From positions 98,100 to 162,099 of the forward strand of contig NZ_FOWW01000002.1 in the NCBI RefSeq assembly GCF_900115565.1: a stretch of DNA of 64,000 bases, given 5' to 3'. The notes beneath the pieces were generated by a model that was not told the origin of the DNA, did not search any database, and saw nothing but the letters and a program-made list of their open reading frames with translations. Numbering within the stretch: the stretch's first letter is position 1; the number at the start of each line of letters is the position of its first letter. The position numbers and the translations under genes are program-made. This DNA comes from Amycolatopsis arida (GTDB lineage Bacteria > Actinomycetota > Actinomycetes > Mycobacteriales > Pseudonocardiaceae). Positions 48,311-57,078 of the stretch are shown piece by piece.

Positions 48311-49528
48311 TCAAGATCGCGCTCGTTCCGAGCGGTCGCGGACCACCTCGCCCAGCGCGGCCATCGCCGCCTCGAGCTGGGCGTCGGACAGGTACGGCGC
48401 CGGACCGAACCGCAGGTACTCCCCGCGGCAGTCGACGGAGACGCCGCGCTCGGCCAGCCCGGCGCGCAGCCGCTCGGCGTCCCGGCAGCGCAGCGCCAGG
48501 AACCCGGCCACCTCGGTCAGCGGCACCGACCGGTCCCGGCGCACCTCCTGCTCCGGCAGGTCCAGCGCGTCGAACGCCGCCGCCAGCAGGCCCACCTGGT
48601 GCTGGGACACCGCGCGCAGGAACTCCGGGGTGAGCCCGTGCTCGGTGAAGAAGCCGAACACCCGGGCCGCTCGGTAGTGGCTGGTCGGGTCGTAGGTCGC
48701 GCCGGCGAACCGGTCCCCGCCCGGCGCGTAGCCGACCCGCTCGCCGGGCGCGCCGGACAGCGATCCGAACTCGGCGAACCACCCGGTCACCACCGGCCGC
48801 AGCCGCTCGGCGTGCGGCGGCATCCGCAGCACGCAGTTGCCCTCCCCGAGCTGCAGGTACTTGTACCCGCCGGCGAGCACCCACGCGGTGTCCAGGCCGA
48901 GCCGCGGCACGGGCGTCGGCAGCACCCCGAGCGCGTGGTAGGCGTCCACCACCAGCTCCACGTCCCGGTCCGCGCACGTCCTCGCCAGCGTGCCCAGGTC
49001 GGGGACGATCCGCGCGGTGGCGAACAGCACCCGCGACACCAGCACCGCGCTGGTCCGCCCGTCCACCGCCGCGGCCAGCCGCTCGGCGAGGGTGCCCACC
49101 GGCTCGGCCGGCACCCGCACCACCTCGACGCCCTCCTCGGCCAGCCGGGCCAGCTGGCGGCGCAGGCTGTGGAACTCGCCGTCGGTGGTCACCAGCCGCG
49201 GCCGCCGGCGCAGGTCGAGCGCGGACAGCAGGCGCACCAACAGGTCGTGCGTGCTGGCACCGAGCGCGAGGGGCGCGTCGTCGTCGAGCAGCCGCCGGTA
49301 GCCGGCCCGCACCTCCTCGGCCTTGGCAAACGCCCTCGCCCACTTGCCGTCCACCTCGGTGGCGGCGTCGGTGAACGCCTCCAGCTGGCCTTCGACCGCC
49401 ACGTCCGGCCACGCCTGGTGCGAGTGCCCGGTGAGCAGCGGCCGCTCGGCGACCCGGAACCGCGTGTAGTGCCGGGCCAGCGCGTTGGGCGTGCGGCGCA
49501 GGTCCGCCAGCGACACCGAGGCGATCAC
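48311..49528 (-). CDS. kynU: Kynureninase
   Basis: A 405-residue PLP aminotransferase-fold hydrolase cleaving kynurenine to anthranilate and alanine. The N-terminal RFRVAERPLLTGHSHQAWPD fits the substrate region; the phosphate and ring contacts appear as VDAYHALGVLPTP, and the PLP lysine is in LAGGYKYLQLGEGNC. The GTG start at 49528 overlaps the tryptophan dioxygenase stop (GTGA). Its product anthranilate is the substrate of the CoA ligase in the divergent operon. Confidence 0.92.
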   Translation of the reverse strand: MIASVSLADLRRTPNALARHYTRFRVAERPLLTGHSHQAWPDVAVEGQLEAFTDAATEVDGKWARAFAKAEEVRAGYRRLLDDDAPLALGASTHDLLVRLLSALDLRRRPRLVTTDGEFHSLRRQLARLAEEGVEVVRVPAEPVGTLAERLAAAVDGRTSAVLVSRVLFATARIVPDLGTLARTCADRDVELVVDAYHALGVLPTPVPRLGLDTAWVLAGGYKYLQLGEGNCVLRMPPHAERLRPVVTGWFAEFGSLSGAPGERVGYAPGGDRFAGATYDPTSHYRAARVFGFFTEHGLTPEFLRAVSQHQVGLLAAAFDALDLPEQEVRRDRSVPLTEVAGFLALRCRDAERLRAGLAERGVSVDCRGEYLRFGPAPYLSDAQLEAAMAALGEVVRDRSERARS

Positions 49529-50307
49529 AGCGCGCTCCGCACGGCCCACAGGTCCGGGAACGCCGGCCGCAGCAGCGTGGTCCGCAGGTAGGCGGCGCCG
49601 GAGGAACCACCGGTGCCGCTCTTGTCGCCGATGGTCCGCTCGACCATCTTCACGTGCCGGTACCGCCACTCCTGCATGCCCTCGTCGAGGTCCACCAGCC
49701 GCTCGCACACCGACGCCGGGCCGGCATCGTCGGCGTAGACCCGCAGCAGGATCTCCTGCACCCGGGGCGAGGGCTCCAGCGGCGCGCACACGTCCCGGTC
49801 CAGTGGCACCGGGTAGCCGTGCTCGGCCAGGTAGGCCAGGAACGAGTCGTACAGCGACGGCCGCTCCATCGCCGCCGCGATCCGGTCCCTGGCCGGGCTG
49901 CCCTCGGGGTAGTGCGTGAACACCCGCGCCTCGCGGCGGCCGAGCACCGCCTCCAACTCCCGGAACTGCGCCGACTCGAAGCCGCTCGCCGCCGCGAGCC
50001 GGCTGCGGAAGCTGGTGAACTGCGACGGGGTCATGGTCTCCAACACGTCGATCTGCGCGACGGCGACCTTCAGCACGGTGAGGATCCGGCGCAACGTGCG
50101 CAGCGAGTGCGGGGTGTCGCCCGCCTCGAACCGGCGCTGCAGATGGGCGAGCTCGTGCAGCATCTGCTTGAACCACAGCTCGTAGACCTGGTGGATGACG
50201 ATGAACAGCATCTCGTCGTGCTCGGCGGAGCGCGGCCGCTGGGCGCCGAGCACCTCGTCGAGCGCCAGGTAGGAGCTGTACGTCAGGGAGGAGTGTTCGT
50301 CGCTCAC
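49525..50307 (-). CDS. kynA: Tryptophan 2,3-dioxygenase
   Basis: A 260-residue heme dioxygenase opening the tryptophan indole ring to N-formylkynurenine. Typical blocks are LTYSSYLALDEVL, EMLFIVIHQVYELWFKQ with the distal histidine, TPSQFTSFRSRL, and the heme-ligand region QEWRYRHVKMVERTIGDKSGTGGS. The GTG at 50307 has AGGTGA upstream. It follows the PaaX-type regulator by 8 bp. No kynurenine formamidase is recognised nearby; the LLM and creatininase-like genes are not obvious replacements. Confidence 0.93.
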   Translation of the reverse strand: MSDEHSSLTYSSYLALDEVLGAQRPRSAEHDEMLFIVIHQVYELWFKQMLHELAHLQRRFEAGDTPHSLRTLRRILTVLKVAVAQIDVLETMTPSQFTSFRSRLAAASGFESAQFRELEAVLGRREARVFTHYPEGSPARDRIAAAMERPSLYDSFLAYLAEHGYPVPLDRDVCAPLEPSPRVQEILLRVYADDAGPASVCERLVDLDEGMQEWRYRHVKMVERTIGDKSGTGGSSGAAYLRTTLLRPAFPDLWAVRSAL

Positions 50308-50315
50308 GGATCGGG

Positions 50316-51164
50316 TCACCTCGCTGGGACGGCAGGGGGACGGCGCTGGGATGTCGATATCGAGACGGCGCGGTCGAAGTGGCGCTGGGCGGGCTCGGCC
50401 AGCGCACCGTAGAGGTCGGAGAAGAGCGCGACCGCCTCGGCCCTGCGGGGCGGCGGTGACACGAGGTCGGCCGGCAGCTCGGGGTCCAGCACGGGAAACT
50501 GCCGGAAGGCGTGCACCAGTCGGGTGCGCACCTCGAACGCCCTGGCGTCGGAGAGCCGGTCGGGGGCCACGGCGGACCCGGCGAACCGGTCGACGAACTC
50601 GGCGTAGCGGCGGGCGAGGCCGGCCAGGTCCCACGCCCTGGCCACCACCGAGCCGACGTCGGCGACCGGCCGGCCGCGCAGCAGACCGGCGTGCTCGCGC
50701 ACGCCCAGCTCGTCGAGCAGCGCGGTCACCTCGGCGACCCGGTCGCGCGGGGCGATCCAGGTGCCGTCGCCGAGGGTGCCGAAGCCGAGGAAGCGCAGCC
50801 GGCGCACCAGCCGCTCCCTGGCGTGCCGATGCCCTTCCGGGATGCCGTGCCAGAGCATCGTCCACTCGCCGGGCGCCGGGCCGGCCCTGCCGAACGAGAA
50901 GATCCGCCGGTCACCGTCCTCCAGCAGCGCCACGGCCCGCGGGGTCAACCCGAGGTGCACCAGCCGCCCGTCCCGGTGCCGGTCGAGCAGGCCCCTGCGG
51001 ACCAGCCGGCCCAGCGCGATCCTGGCCGCGCCGGCCGAGAAGCCGAGCTCGCCGAGCAGCGCGACCAGCCCGCCGGACCACACGGTCCGGCGGTCGCGTG
51101 GCCGGACGTAGCCGCCGAGCAACGTCACCACGAGCTCCTGCGGCGCCGGCTCGAACGGATCCAT
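50316..51164 (-). CDS. PaaX-family transcriptional regulator
   Basis: A 282-residue regulator like the phenylacetyl-CoA-responsive repressor PaaX. The N-terminal winged helix reads LGELGFSAGAARIALGRLVRRGLLDRHR; a middle block GEWTMLWHGIPEGHRHARERLVRRLRFLGFG and a C-terminal PaaX_C region with AFRQFPVLDPELPADLV follow. PaaX proteins respond to aryl-CoA esters, so 2-aminobenzoyl-CoA is the expected ligand. It is divergent from the catabolic operon across only 41 bp containing an inverted repeat. Confidence 0.88.
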   Translation of the reverse strand: MDPFEPAPQELVVTLLGGYVRPRDRRTVWSGGLVALLGELGFSAGAARIALGRLVRRGLLDRHRDGRLVHLGLTPRAVALLEDGDRRIFSFGRAGPAPGEWTMLWHGIPEGHRHARERLVRRLRFLGFGTLGDGTWIAPRDRVAEVTALLDELGVREHAGLLRGRPVADVGSVVARAWDLAGLARRYAEFVDRFAGSAVAPDRLSDARAFEVRTRLVHAFRQFPVLDPELPADLVSPPPRRAEAVALFSDLYGALAEPAQRHFDRAVSISTSQRRPPAVPAR

Positions 51165-51176
51165 CGTCTTACTGTA

Positions 51177-51200
51177 TACACCCCGGGCCTCTCGGGTGTA
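51177..51200. promoter_or_regulatory. Probable PaaX-type operator (TACACCC-N10-GGGTGTA)
   Basis: Perfect 7-bp inverted arms TACACCC (51177-51183) and GGGTGTA (51194-51200) are separated by 10 bp, placing both half-sites on one helix face. The site fills most of the 41-bp gap between the divergent regulator and catabolic operons and overlaps a TGTATACA sequence that looks like a shared -10. Binding would block both promoters. Confidence 0.7.
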
Positions 51201-51205
51201 GCTTG

Positions 51206-52012
51206 ATGCGGGTGGACGTCGGAATAGGGCTGCCGAACACCACACCGGACACGGACGGCGCCGCGCTGGCCGAGTGGGCCCGCCGCGCCGAGGCCGGGCC
51301 GTTCGGCACCCTGGGGGTGCTCGACCGGCTGGCCTACCCGGGCATCGAGCCGTTCGCCGCGCTGTCCGCCGCGGCCGTGCTCACCACCCGGATCCGGCTG
51401 GCGACGATGATCGCGATCGGCCCGCTGCGCGGCGCCGGCCTGCTGGCCAAGCAGGTGGACTCGGTGCAGGCGCTCTCCGGCGGCCGGCTGACCCTCGGCC
51501 TCGCCGTCGGCGCGCGGGAGGACGACTACGCCGCGGCCGAGCGGGAGTGGCCGGGCCGCGGCGAGCGGTTGTCCGCGCAGCTGGCGGATCTGCGGGCCCG
51601 CGACGACGGTCCCGAGCTCCTCGTCGGTGGCGCGAGCGGTCCGGCGTTCGCCCGGATGGCCCGCTACGCCGACGGCTACGCGCACGGCGGCGGCCCGCCG
51701 CGGGCGTTCGCCTCCGCCGCCGACCGAGCCAGGGCGGCGTGGCACGACCTGGGCCGGCCCGGTGCGCCGCGGCTGTGGGGCCAGGGCTACTTCGCCCTCG
51801 GCGACCCGGACCGCGGCGCGGCCTACCTGCGCGACTACTACGCCTTCACCGGGCCGTTCGCCGAGCGGATCGCCGCCGCGCTGCTCACCACCCGACGCGC
51901 GGTGCGGGACTTCGTGCGCGGCTACACCGAGGCCGGCTGCGACACGCTGGTCCTGCTGCCCACCGTGCCCGATCCGTCCGAAGTGGACAGACTGGCCGAG
52001 GTGCTGGGATGA
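51206..52012 (+). CDS. LLM-class flavin/F420-dependent oxidoreductase
   Basis: A 268-residue luciferase-like TIM barrel. Visible family segments are VDVGIGLPNTTPDTDG, IRLATMIAIGPLRGAGLLAKQV, LSGGRLTLGLAVG and the C-terminal DTLVLLPTVPDPSEVDRL. The start codon is only 41 bp from the divergent gene, giving a very short leader. It is the first gene of the eight-gene anthranilate operon and overlaps the next start by ATGA. It may oxidise or reduce a ring intermediate; the exact step is not known to me. Confidence 0.85.
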   Translation: MRVDVGIGLPNTTPDTDGAALAEWARRAEAGPFGTLGVLDRLAYPGIEPFAALSAAAVLTTRIRLATMIAIGPLRGAGLLAKQVDSVQALSGGRLTLGLAVGAREDDYAAAEREWPGRGERLSAQLADLRARDDGPELLVGGASGPAFARMARYADGYAHGGGPPRAFASAADRARAAWHDLGRPGAPRLWGQGYFALGDPDRGAAYLRDYYAFTGPFAERIAAALLTTRRAVRDFVRGYTEAGCDTLVLLPTVPDPSEVDRLAEVLG

Positions 52013-54081
52013 GGATCTCGGTGCTCGGCGCGGGGCCGGCGGGGCTGTACCTGGCGATCCTGCTGGCCAGGTCCGGCGCCGGGCACGAGATCACCGTGGT
52101 CGAGCGCAACCCGCCGGACGCCACCTTCGGCTGGGGCGTGGTGTTCTCCGAGGAGACCCTCGGCGCGCTGCGCGACGCCGACTATCCGACCTACCTGGAG
52201 ATCACCGACACCTTCGCCCGCTGGGACACGGTGGACATCTCCTTCGCCGGCCGGCTGCTGCGCTGCCGCGGCCACGGCTTCTCCGCGATCGCCCGCACCC
52301 GCCTGCTGGACATCCTCCAGCGCCGCTGCGCCGACCTCGGCGTGGAGCTGCGTTTCGGCACCGAGGTCGGCGACCCGGCCGAGCTGGACGGCGACCTGGT
52401 GGTGGGCGCCGACGGGGTGCACAGCGTCGTGCGGCGCGGCGCCGAGGAGGTGTTCGGCACCTCGGTCGTCCTGCAGGGGTGCAAGTACGTCTGGTACGGC
52501 ACGGACCTGGTGTTCGACGCGTTCCGGTTCATCTTCGTGCCCACCGAGCACGGCATGTTCCAGGTGCACGCCTACCCGTTCGACGAGCACTCGAGCACCT
52601 TCATCGTCGAGGCGCCGGAGGACACCTGGCGCCGCGCGGGGCTGGCGGAGATGACCGAGGAGGAGAGCATCGCGTACTGCGAGCGGCTCTTCGCCGCAGA
52701 CCTCGCCGGCCACCGGCTGCTGTCCAACCGCTCGACATGGCTGAGCTTCCCCCGGGTCCGCAATCGCACGTGGCACCACGGCAACGTGGTGTTGCTCGGC
52801 GACGCCGCGCACACCGCGCACTTCACCATCGGCTCCGGCACCAAGCTGGCGATGGAGGACGCCGTGGCGCTGGCCAACGCGGTCGTCCGGCACGGGCACA
52901 CCCCCGACGCCGTCGCGCGGGCGCTGGTCGAGTACGAGTCGGAGCGGCAGCCGGTGGTGGAGCGGTTCCAGCGCGCCGCCGCGGAGAGCGCCGGCTACTT
53001 CGCCAGGGTCGGCCGGCACGGCCACCTTCCGCCGTACCAGTTCGCCACGAATCTGCTCACCCGCAGCGGCCGGATCAGCCATGCCAACCTCACCGTCCGC
53101 GACCCCGACTTCGTCCGGGGCGCCGACGCCGCGTTCGCCGGCGCGCCGCAGTTCGCCCCGCCACCAATGTTCGTGCCGCTGCGCCTCGGGAACGTCGAGA
53201 TCGGCAACCGGGTGGTGCGCACCGCCCACACACCGGCCGAGCTGACCGCCGCGGCCGGCGGCGGCGCCGGGCTGGTGCTGGCCGGGCCGGTCGCGGTGAG
53301 CAAGGAGGGCCGCACCTCACCGGAGGCGTCCACGATGGACGACGAATGGGCCGCGGCGGTGGCCGCGGCGCACGGCGCGGGGGCACGCGCCGGGGTCCGG
53401 CTGGCGCACGCGGGCCGGCGCGGCGCCGTGCGACCCGCCCGGTCCGGGGTGGACGTGCCGCTGCCCGCGGACCAGGCGTGGCCACTGGTGTCCGCCTCGG
53501 CACTGCCCTACGGGCCCGGCACGGCGGTGCCGCGCGAGGCGTCCGCCGCCGACCTGGACCGGGTACGGGCCGACTTCGCCGCGGCCGCCGCCCGCGCCGC
53601 CAGCGCCGGGTTCGACGTGCTCGTGCTGGACTGCGCGCACGGCGGCCTGCTGGCCAGCTTCCTGTCCCCGCTGGCCAACCACCGCACCGACGAGTTCGGC
53701 GGGCCGCTGGAGAACCGGCTGCGCTTCCCGCTGTCCGTGCTCGCCGCGGTGCGCGGGGCCTGCCCGGTGACCGCCGTTCGGCTGAGCGTCACCGACTGGG
53801 CGCCGGGCGGGGTGAGCACCGACGAGGGCGTGCGGATCGCCGCGGAGCTCGCCGCGGGCGGCGCCGACCTGGTGCACGTCGAGGCCGGGCAGACCGTCGC
53901 CGAGTGCCGGCCGGTGTATCGGCGTGGCTTCCTCACCACGCTCAGCGATCGGGTGCGCACCGAGGCCGGGGTGCCCACCCTGGTCGGCGGGTACCTCACC
54001 ACGCCCGACCAGGTGAACACCGTCGTCGCCGCCGGCCGCGCCGACCTGTGCCTCGTGGACTTCCCCGAGGAGGGATCGTGA
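52009..54081 (+). CDS. Two-domain 2-aminobenzoyl-CoA monooxygenase/reductase
   Basis: A 690-residue fusion. Residues 1 to about 380 are an FAD aromatic monooxygenase (ISVLGAGPAGLYLAILLAR; DLVVGADGVHSVVRR; VVLLGDAAHTAHFTIGSG). From about 385 an old-yellow-enzyme FMN domain follows (MFVPLRLGNVEIGNRVVRTAH; LAHAGRRGA; LSPLANHRTDEFGGPLENRLR; VGGYLTTPDQV). This architecture is that of ACMR, which hydroxylates and then reduces 2-aminobenzoyl-CoA, and of salicylyl-CoA 5-hydroxylase. The neighbouring kynureninase and aryl-CoA ligase favour anthraniloyl-CoA. Confidence 0.9.
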   Translation: MRISVLGAGPAGLYLAILLARSGAGHEITVVERNPPDATFGWGVVFSEETLGALRDADYPTYLEITDTFARWDTVDISFAGRLLRCRGHGFSAIARTRLLDILQRRCADLGVELRFGTEVGDPAELDGDLVVGADGVHSVVRRGAEEVFGTSVVLQGCKYVWYGTDLVFDAFRFIFVPTEHGMFQVHAYPFDEHSSTFIVEAPEDTWRRAGLAEMTEEESIAYCERLFAADLAGHRLLSNRSTWLSFPRVRNRTWHHGNVVLLGDAAHTAHFTIGSGTKLAMEDAVALANAVVRHGHTPDAVARALVEYESERQPVVERFQRAAAESAGYFARVGRHGHLPPYQFATNLLTRSGRISHANLTVRDPDFVRGADAAFAGAPQFAPPPMFVPLRLGNVEIGNRVVRTAHTPAELTAAAGGGAGLVLAGPVAVSKEGRTSPEASTMDDEWAAAVAAAHGAGARAGVRLAHAGRRGAVRPARSGVDVPLPADQAWPLVSASALPYGPGTAVPREASAADLDRVRADFAAAAARAASAGFDVLVLDCAHGGLLASFLSPLANHRTDEFGGPLENRLRFPLSVLAAVRGACPVTAVRLSVTDWAPGGVSTDEGVRIAAELAAGGADLVHVEAGQTVAECRPVYRRGFLTTLSDRVRTEAGVPTLVGGYLTTPDQVNTVVAAGRADLCLVDFPEEGS

Positions 54082-54842
54082 CCTACTTCGCCGACCTCAC
54101 CTCACCGCAGGTCGCCGCGCTGCGCGACGACGACCGGGTGCCGGTGCTGCTCCTGCCGATCGGTGCCGTGGAGCCGCACGGCCCGCACGCCCCGCTCGGC
54201 ACCGACGCGCTGATCTCGACCGCGCTGTGCGAGCGTGTCGCCGCCCGGTGCACCGGTGATCCCGGCCTGCGGGTGCTGATCCTGCCCGCGCTGCCCTACG
54301 GCGTGACCCGGTACGCCGCGGAGTTCCCCGGGACGGTCGGCGTCGGGGAGGAGGCGCTGCACGCGCTGGTCACCGAGGTGTGCCTTGGGCTGGTCGACCA
54401 GGGGCTGCCCCGGATCGTGCTGGTCAACAACCACTTCGAGCCCGAGCACGTGGCGACCCTGCGCCGCGCGGTGCGCACCGTGGAGTCGGCGCGCGGGGTC
54501 CGGCTCGGCCACCTGGACCTGGTCCGCCGGCATTACGCCGCACGGCTCACCGCCGAGTTCCGCGCCGGCGAGTGCCATGCCGGCCGGTACGAGACGTCGC
54601 TGGTGCTGGCCGAGCGGCCGGAGCTGGTGGACCGCGCGACGATGCGAACGCTGCCCCGGGTCGCGGTGAACCTGCCCGCGGCGATGGCCGACGGCCGGCG
54701 GAGCTTCCGCGCGCTCGGGATGAACCGGGCGTACTGCGGCGCGCCCGCCGAGGCCACCGGCGAGGAGGGGTCGGCCACCTTCGACACGCTCGCCGAGCTG
54801 CTCGTCGATACCATCCGCGCGCTGGTCGAGGGCAGCCCGTGA
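54078..54842 (+). CDS. Creatininase-family amidohydrolase
   Basis: A 254-residue member of the creatininase fold. Metal ligands appear in LPIGAVEPHGPHAPLGTDALI (E, H, D), VLVNNHFEPEH and GECHAGRYETS. It starts with GTG overlapping the previous stop. Family members hydrolyse cyclic amides or formamides. In this operon it could open the alicyclic ring produced by ACMR chemistry, or alternatively act as the missing N-formylkynurenine formamidase; I cannot choose between them from sequence. Confidence 0.85.
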   Translation: MTYFADLTSPQVAALRDDDRVPVLLLPIGAVEPHGPHAPLGTDALISTALCERVAARCTGDPGLRVLILPALPYGVTRYAAEFPGTVGVGEEALHALVTEVCLGLVDQGLPRIVLVNNHFEPEHVATLRRAVRTVESARGVRLGHLDLVRRHYAARLTAEFRAGECHAGRYETSLVLAERPELVDRATMRTLPRVAVNLPAAMADGRRSFRALGMNRAYCGAPAEATGEEGSATFDTLAELLVDTIRALVEGSP

Positions 54843-56386
54843 ACCTGACCGCATACTTCCTGGACCGCATGGTCGCCGAGGGCCGCGGCGACCGCACCGC
54901 GCTGTACTGCGTCGACAGCACCGGCGATGCCACCGTCAGTTACGCGGAGCTGGCCGCGCGGGCAGCACGGATCGGGGACGTGCTGCGTGGGCTCGGCGCC
55001 GGCAGGGGCGAGCGGGTGCTGCTCGCGCTGAGCGACGGCGTGGACTTCGTCGCCGCGTGGTACGGCGCGCAGCGGGTCGGCGCGGTCACCGCCGAGGTCT
55101 ACACCTTCCTGCGCCCGGAGGACTACGCCTACTTCCTCGGCTACACCGAGGCACGCGTCGTGCTGGTGGACGTCGTCACCCTCGACCCCGTGCGCCGCGC
55201 GCTGGCCGACCGGCCGCCGGGACGGCGGGCGGTGCTGCTGGCCGCCGGCGTGCCGGAGGCGGAGCTGCGGGAGGGCGAGCACTCGCTGGCCACGCTCGAG
55301 GCCGGGGCCGGCGACGGGGCCGAGCCGGAGCCACTGACCGGCGACGACGTGGTGATCTGGAAGTTCACCACCGGCAGCACCGGCGCGCCCAAGGCGTGCG
55401 TGCACCCCGCCCGCAGTCCGGTGGAGAGCTACCTCCGCTACGCCCGGGGCGTCCTCGACCTGCGCCCCGACGACGTCGTGCTCGGCGTGCCGAAGCTGTT
55501 CTTCGGCTACGCGCGCGACCTGGTGGCGATGTTCCCGTTCGGGGTCGGCGCGGCCGGGGTGGTCTTCGCCGAGCGCAGCACGCCGGAGCTGCTGTTCGAC
55601 CTGATCGCCCGGTACCGACCGACGATCCTGGTGAACGTGCCGACGATGATGAGCGCCATGCTCGCCTCCCCGCGGGCGGCCACCGCCGACCTCGGCTGCG
55701 TGCGACTCTGCACGTCCGCCGGCGAGGCGCTGCCGGCCGAGTTGCACCGCCGGTGGGACGCCACGTTCGGGGTGGAGGTGCTGGACGGCATCGGCTCGTC
55801 CGAGGCCTACCACATCTACCTGTCCAACCGTCCCGGCGCCGTGCGGCACGGCACCGTCGGCGTCCCGGTGCCCGGCTACACCGCACGGGTCGTGGACGAG
55901 TCCGGGACCGAGGTGCCAAACGGCGAGATCGGGGTCCTGGAGGTCACCGGCCCGACCGTCGCTCGCGGGTACCACGGCGCGCCGGAGAAGTCGGCGGCCA
56001 CGTTCCGCGGCGACACGCTGCGCACCGGCGATCTGTTCTCCCGCGACACCGACGGCCACTTCGCGCACCACGGTCGCGCCGACGACCTGCTCAAGGTCGG
56101 CGGTGTCTTCGTGGCGCCGAGCGAGATCGAGCACTGCCTGGTCGGCCACCCGGACGTGCTGGAGTGCGCGGTGGTGGGCGTGCGCGAGGCCGGCCTCGTC
56201 CGGCCGTGGGCCTACGTGGTGCGCCGCCCCGGGTCCACAGTCGACGCCGACGAGCTGGAGGCGCACGTGCGGGAGCGGCTTGCCGGGCACAAGCGGCCAC
56301 GGCGGTTCCGGTTCGTCGACGCGCTGCCGCGCACCGCGAACGGCAAGCTCGACCGGCGGGCCCTGCGCGAGCGGGTGGAAGGATGA
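54839..56386 (+). CDS. Benzoate/2-aminobenzoate-CoA ligase
   Basis: A 515-residue ANL ligase of the benzoate-CoA ligase group: WKFTTGSTGAPKACVHPA (ATP loop with the unusual Cys-Val-His), VPKLFFGYA, GIGSSEAYHIYLSNRPG near 320 and the hinge DDLLKVGGVFVAPSEIE, ending PRTANGKLDRRAL. The segments KLFFGYA and GIGSSE are characteristic of aryl-CoA ligases. With kynureninase divergently encoded, anthranilate is the best substrate. The GTG start overlaps the upstream stop. Confidence 0.9.
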   Translation: MNLTAYFLDRMVAEGRGDRTALYCVDSTGDATVSYAELAARAARIGDVLRGLGAGRGERVLLALSDGVDFVAAWYGAQRVGAVTAEVYTFLRPEDYAYFLGYTEARVVLVDVVTLDPVRRALADRPPGRRAVLLAAGVPEAELREGEHSLATLEAGAGDGAEPEPLTGDDVVIWKFTTGSTGAPKACVHPARSPVESYLRYARGVLDLRPDDVVLGVPKLFFGYARDLVAMFPFGVGAAGVVFAERSTPELLFDLIARYRPTILVNVPTMMSAMLASPRAATADLGCVRLCTSAGEALPAELHRRWDATFGVEVLDGIGSSEAYHIYLSNRPGAVRHGTVGVPVPGYTARVVDESGTEVPNGEIGVLEVTGPTVARGYHGAPEKSAATFRGDTLRTGDLFSRDTDGHFAHHGRADDLLKVGGVFVAPSEIEHCLVGHPDVLECAVVGVREAGLVRPWAYVVRRPGSTVDADELEAHVRERLAGHKRPRRFRFVDALPRTANGKLDRRALRERVEG

Positions 56387-57078
56387 CCGGGCGACTGGTG
56401 GCGGTCACCGGCGGCACCCGGGGCATCGGGGCCGCGGTCGCCGCGCGGTTCACCGCGGCCGGCGACCGGGTGCTCGCCCCCGGCCGGTCCGAGTGCGACG
56501 TCACCGACGCCGACCGGGTCGCCGAGTACTTCGCCACGGCCGGCCCGGTGGACGTGCTGGTGAACAACGCCGGCGTGGCGTCCAGCGCGCCGGTGGAGCG
56601 CACCGACCTCGCCGAGTGGCAACGGCAGCTCGCGGTCAACGCCACCGGCGCGTTCCTGTGCACCCGCGCCGTGCTGCCCGGGATGCGCGCGCGGGACCGC
56701 GGGCGGATCGTCACCGTCGCGTCCACCGCCGGGCACGTCGGCTACCGCTACACCGCCGGCTACACCGCGGCCAAGCACGCCGCGGTGGGGCTGATCCGGG
56801 CGGTGGCCGCCGAGGTGGCCGGGACCGGGGTGACGGCGAACGCGGTGTGCCCCGCCTTCGTGCGCACCGACATGACCCGCGAGTCGGTCGACCGGATCGC
56901 CCGGCGCACGGGCCGCGACCCCGCGGAGGCCGAGGCCGCGCTGGCCGCGGCCGCGCCGCTCGGCCGACTGCTCGAGCCCGAGGAGGTCGCGTTCGCCGTG
57001 GCGTTCCTCGCCGCACCGGAGGCCGGGGCGATCAACGGCCAGACGCTGGTTCTCGACGGAGGTGGCATCCAGACATGA
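56383..57078 (+). CDS. Short-chain dehydrogenase (beta-oxidation-like step)
   Basis: A 231-residue SDR: VAVTGGTRGIGAAVAARF at the N-terminus, CDVTDADRV, NNAG near 63, catalytic VASTAGHVGYRYTAGYTAAK with YxxxK, and the C-terminal GQTLVLDGGG. It resembles 3-hydroxyacyl-CoA dehydrogenases/FabG-like enzymes. In this operon it should oxidise the hydroxyacyl-CoA formed by the downstream hydratase or reduce a ring ketone. ATGA overlaps on both sides. Confidence 0.88.
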   Translation: MTGRLVAVTGGTRGIGAAVAARFTAAGDRVLAPGRSECDVTDADRVAEYFATAGPVDVLVNNAGVASSAPVERTDLAEWQRQLAVNATGAFLCTRAVLPGMRARDRGRIVTVASTAGHVGYRYTAGYTAAKHAAVGLIRAVAAEVAGTGVTANAVCPAFVRTDMTRESVDRIARRTGRDPAEAEAALAAAAPLGRLLEPEEVAFAVAFLAAPEAGAINGQTLVLDGGGIQT

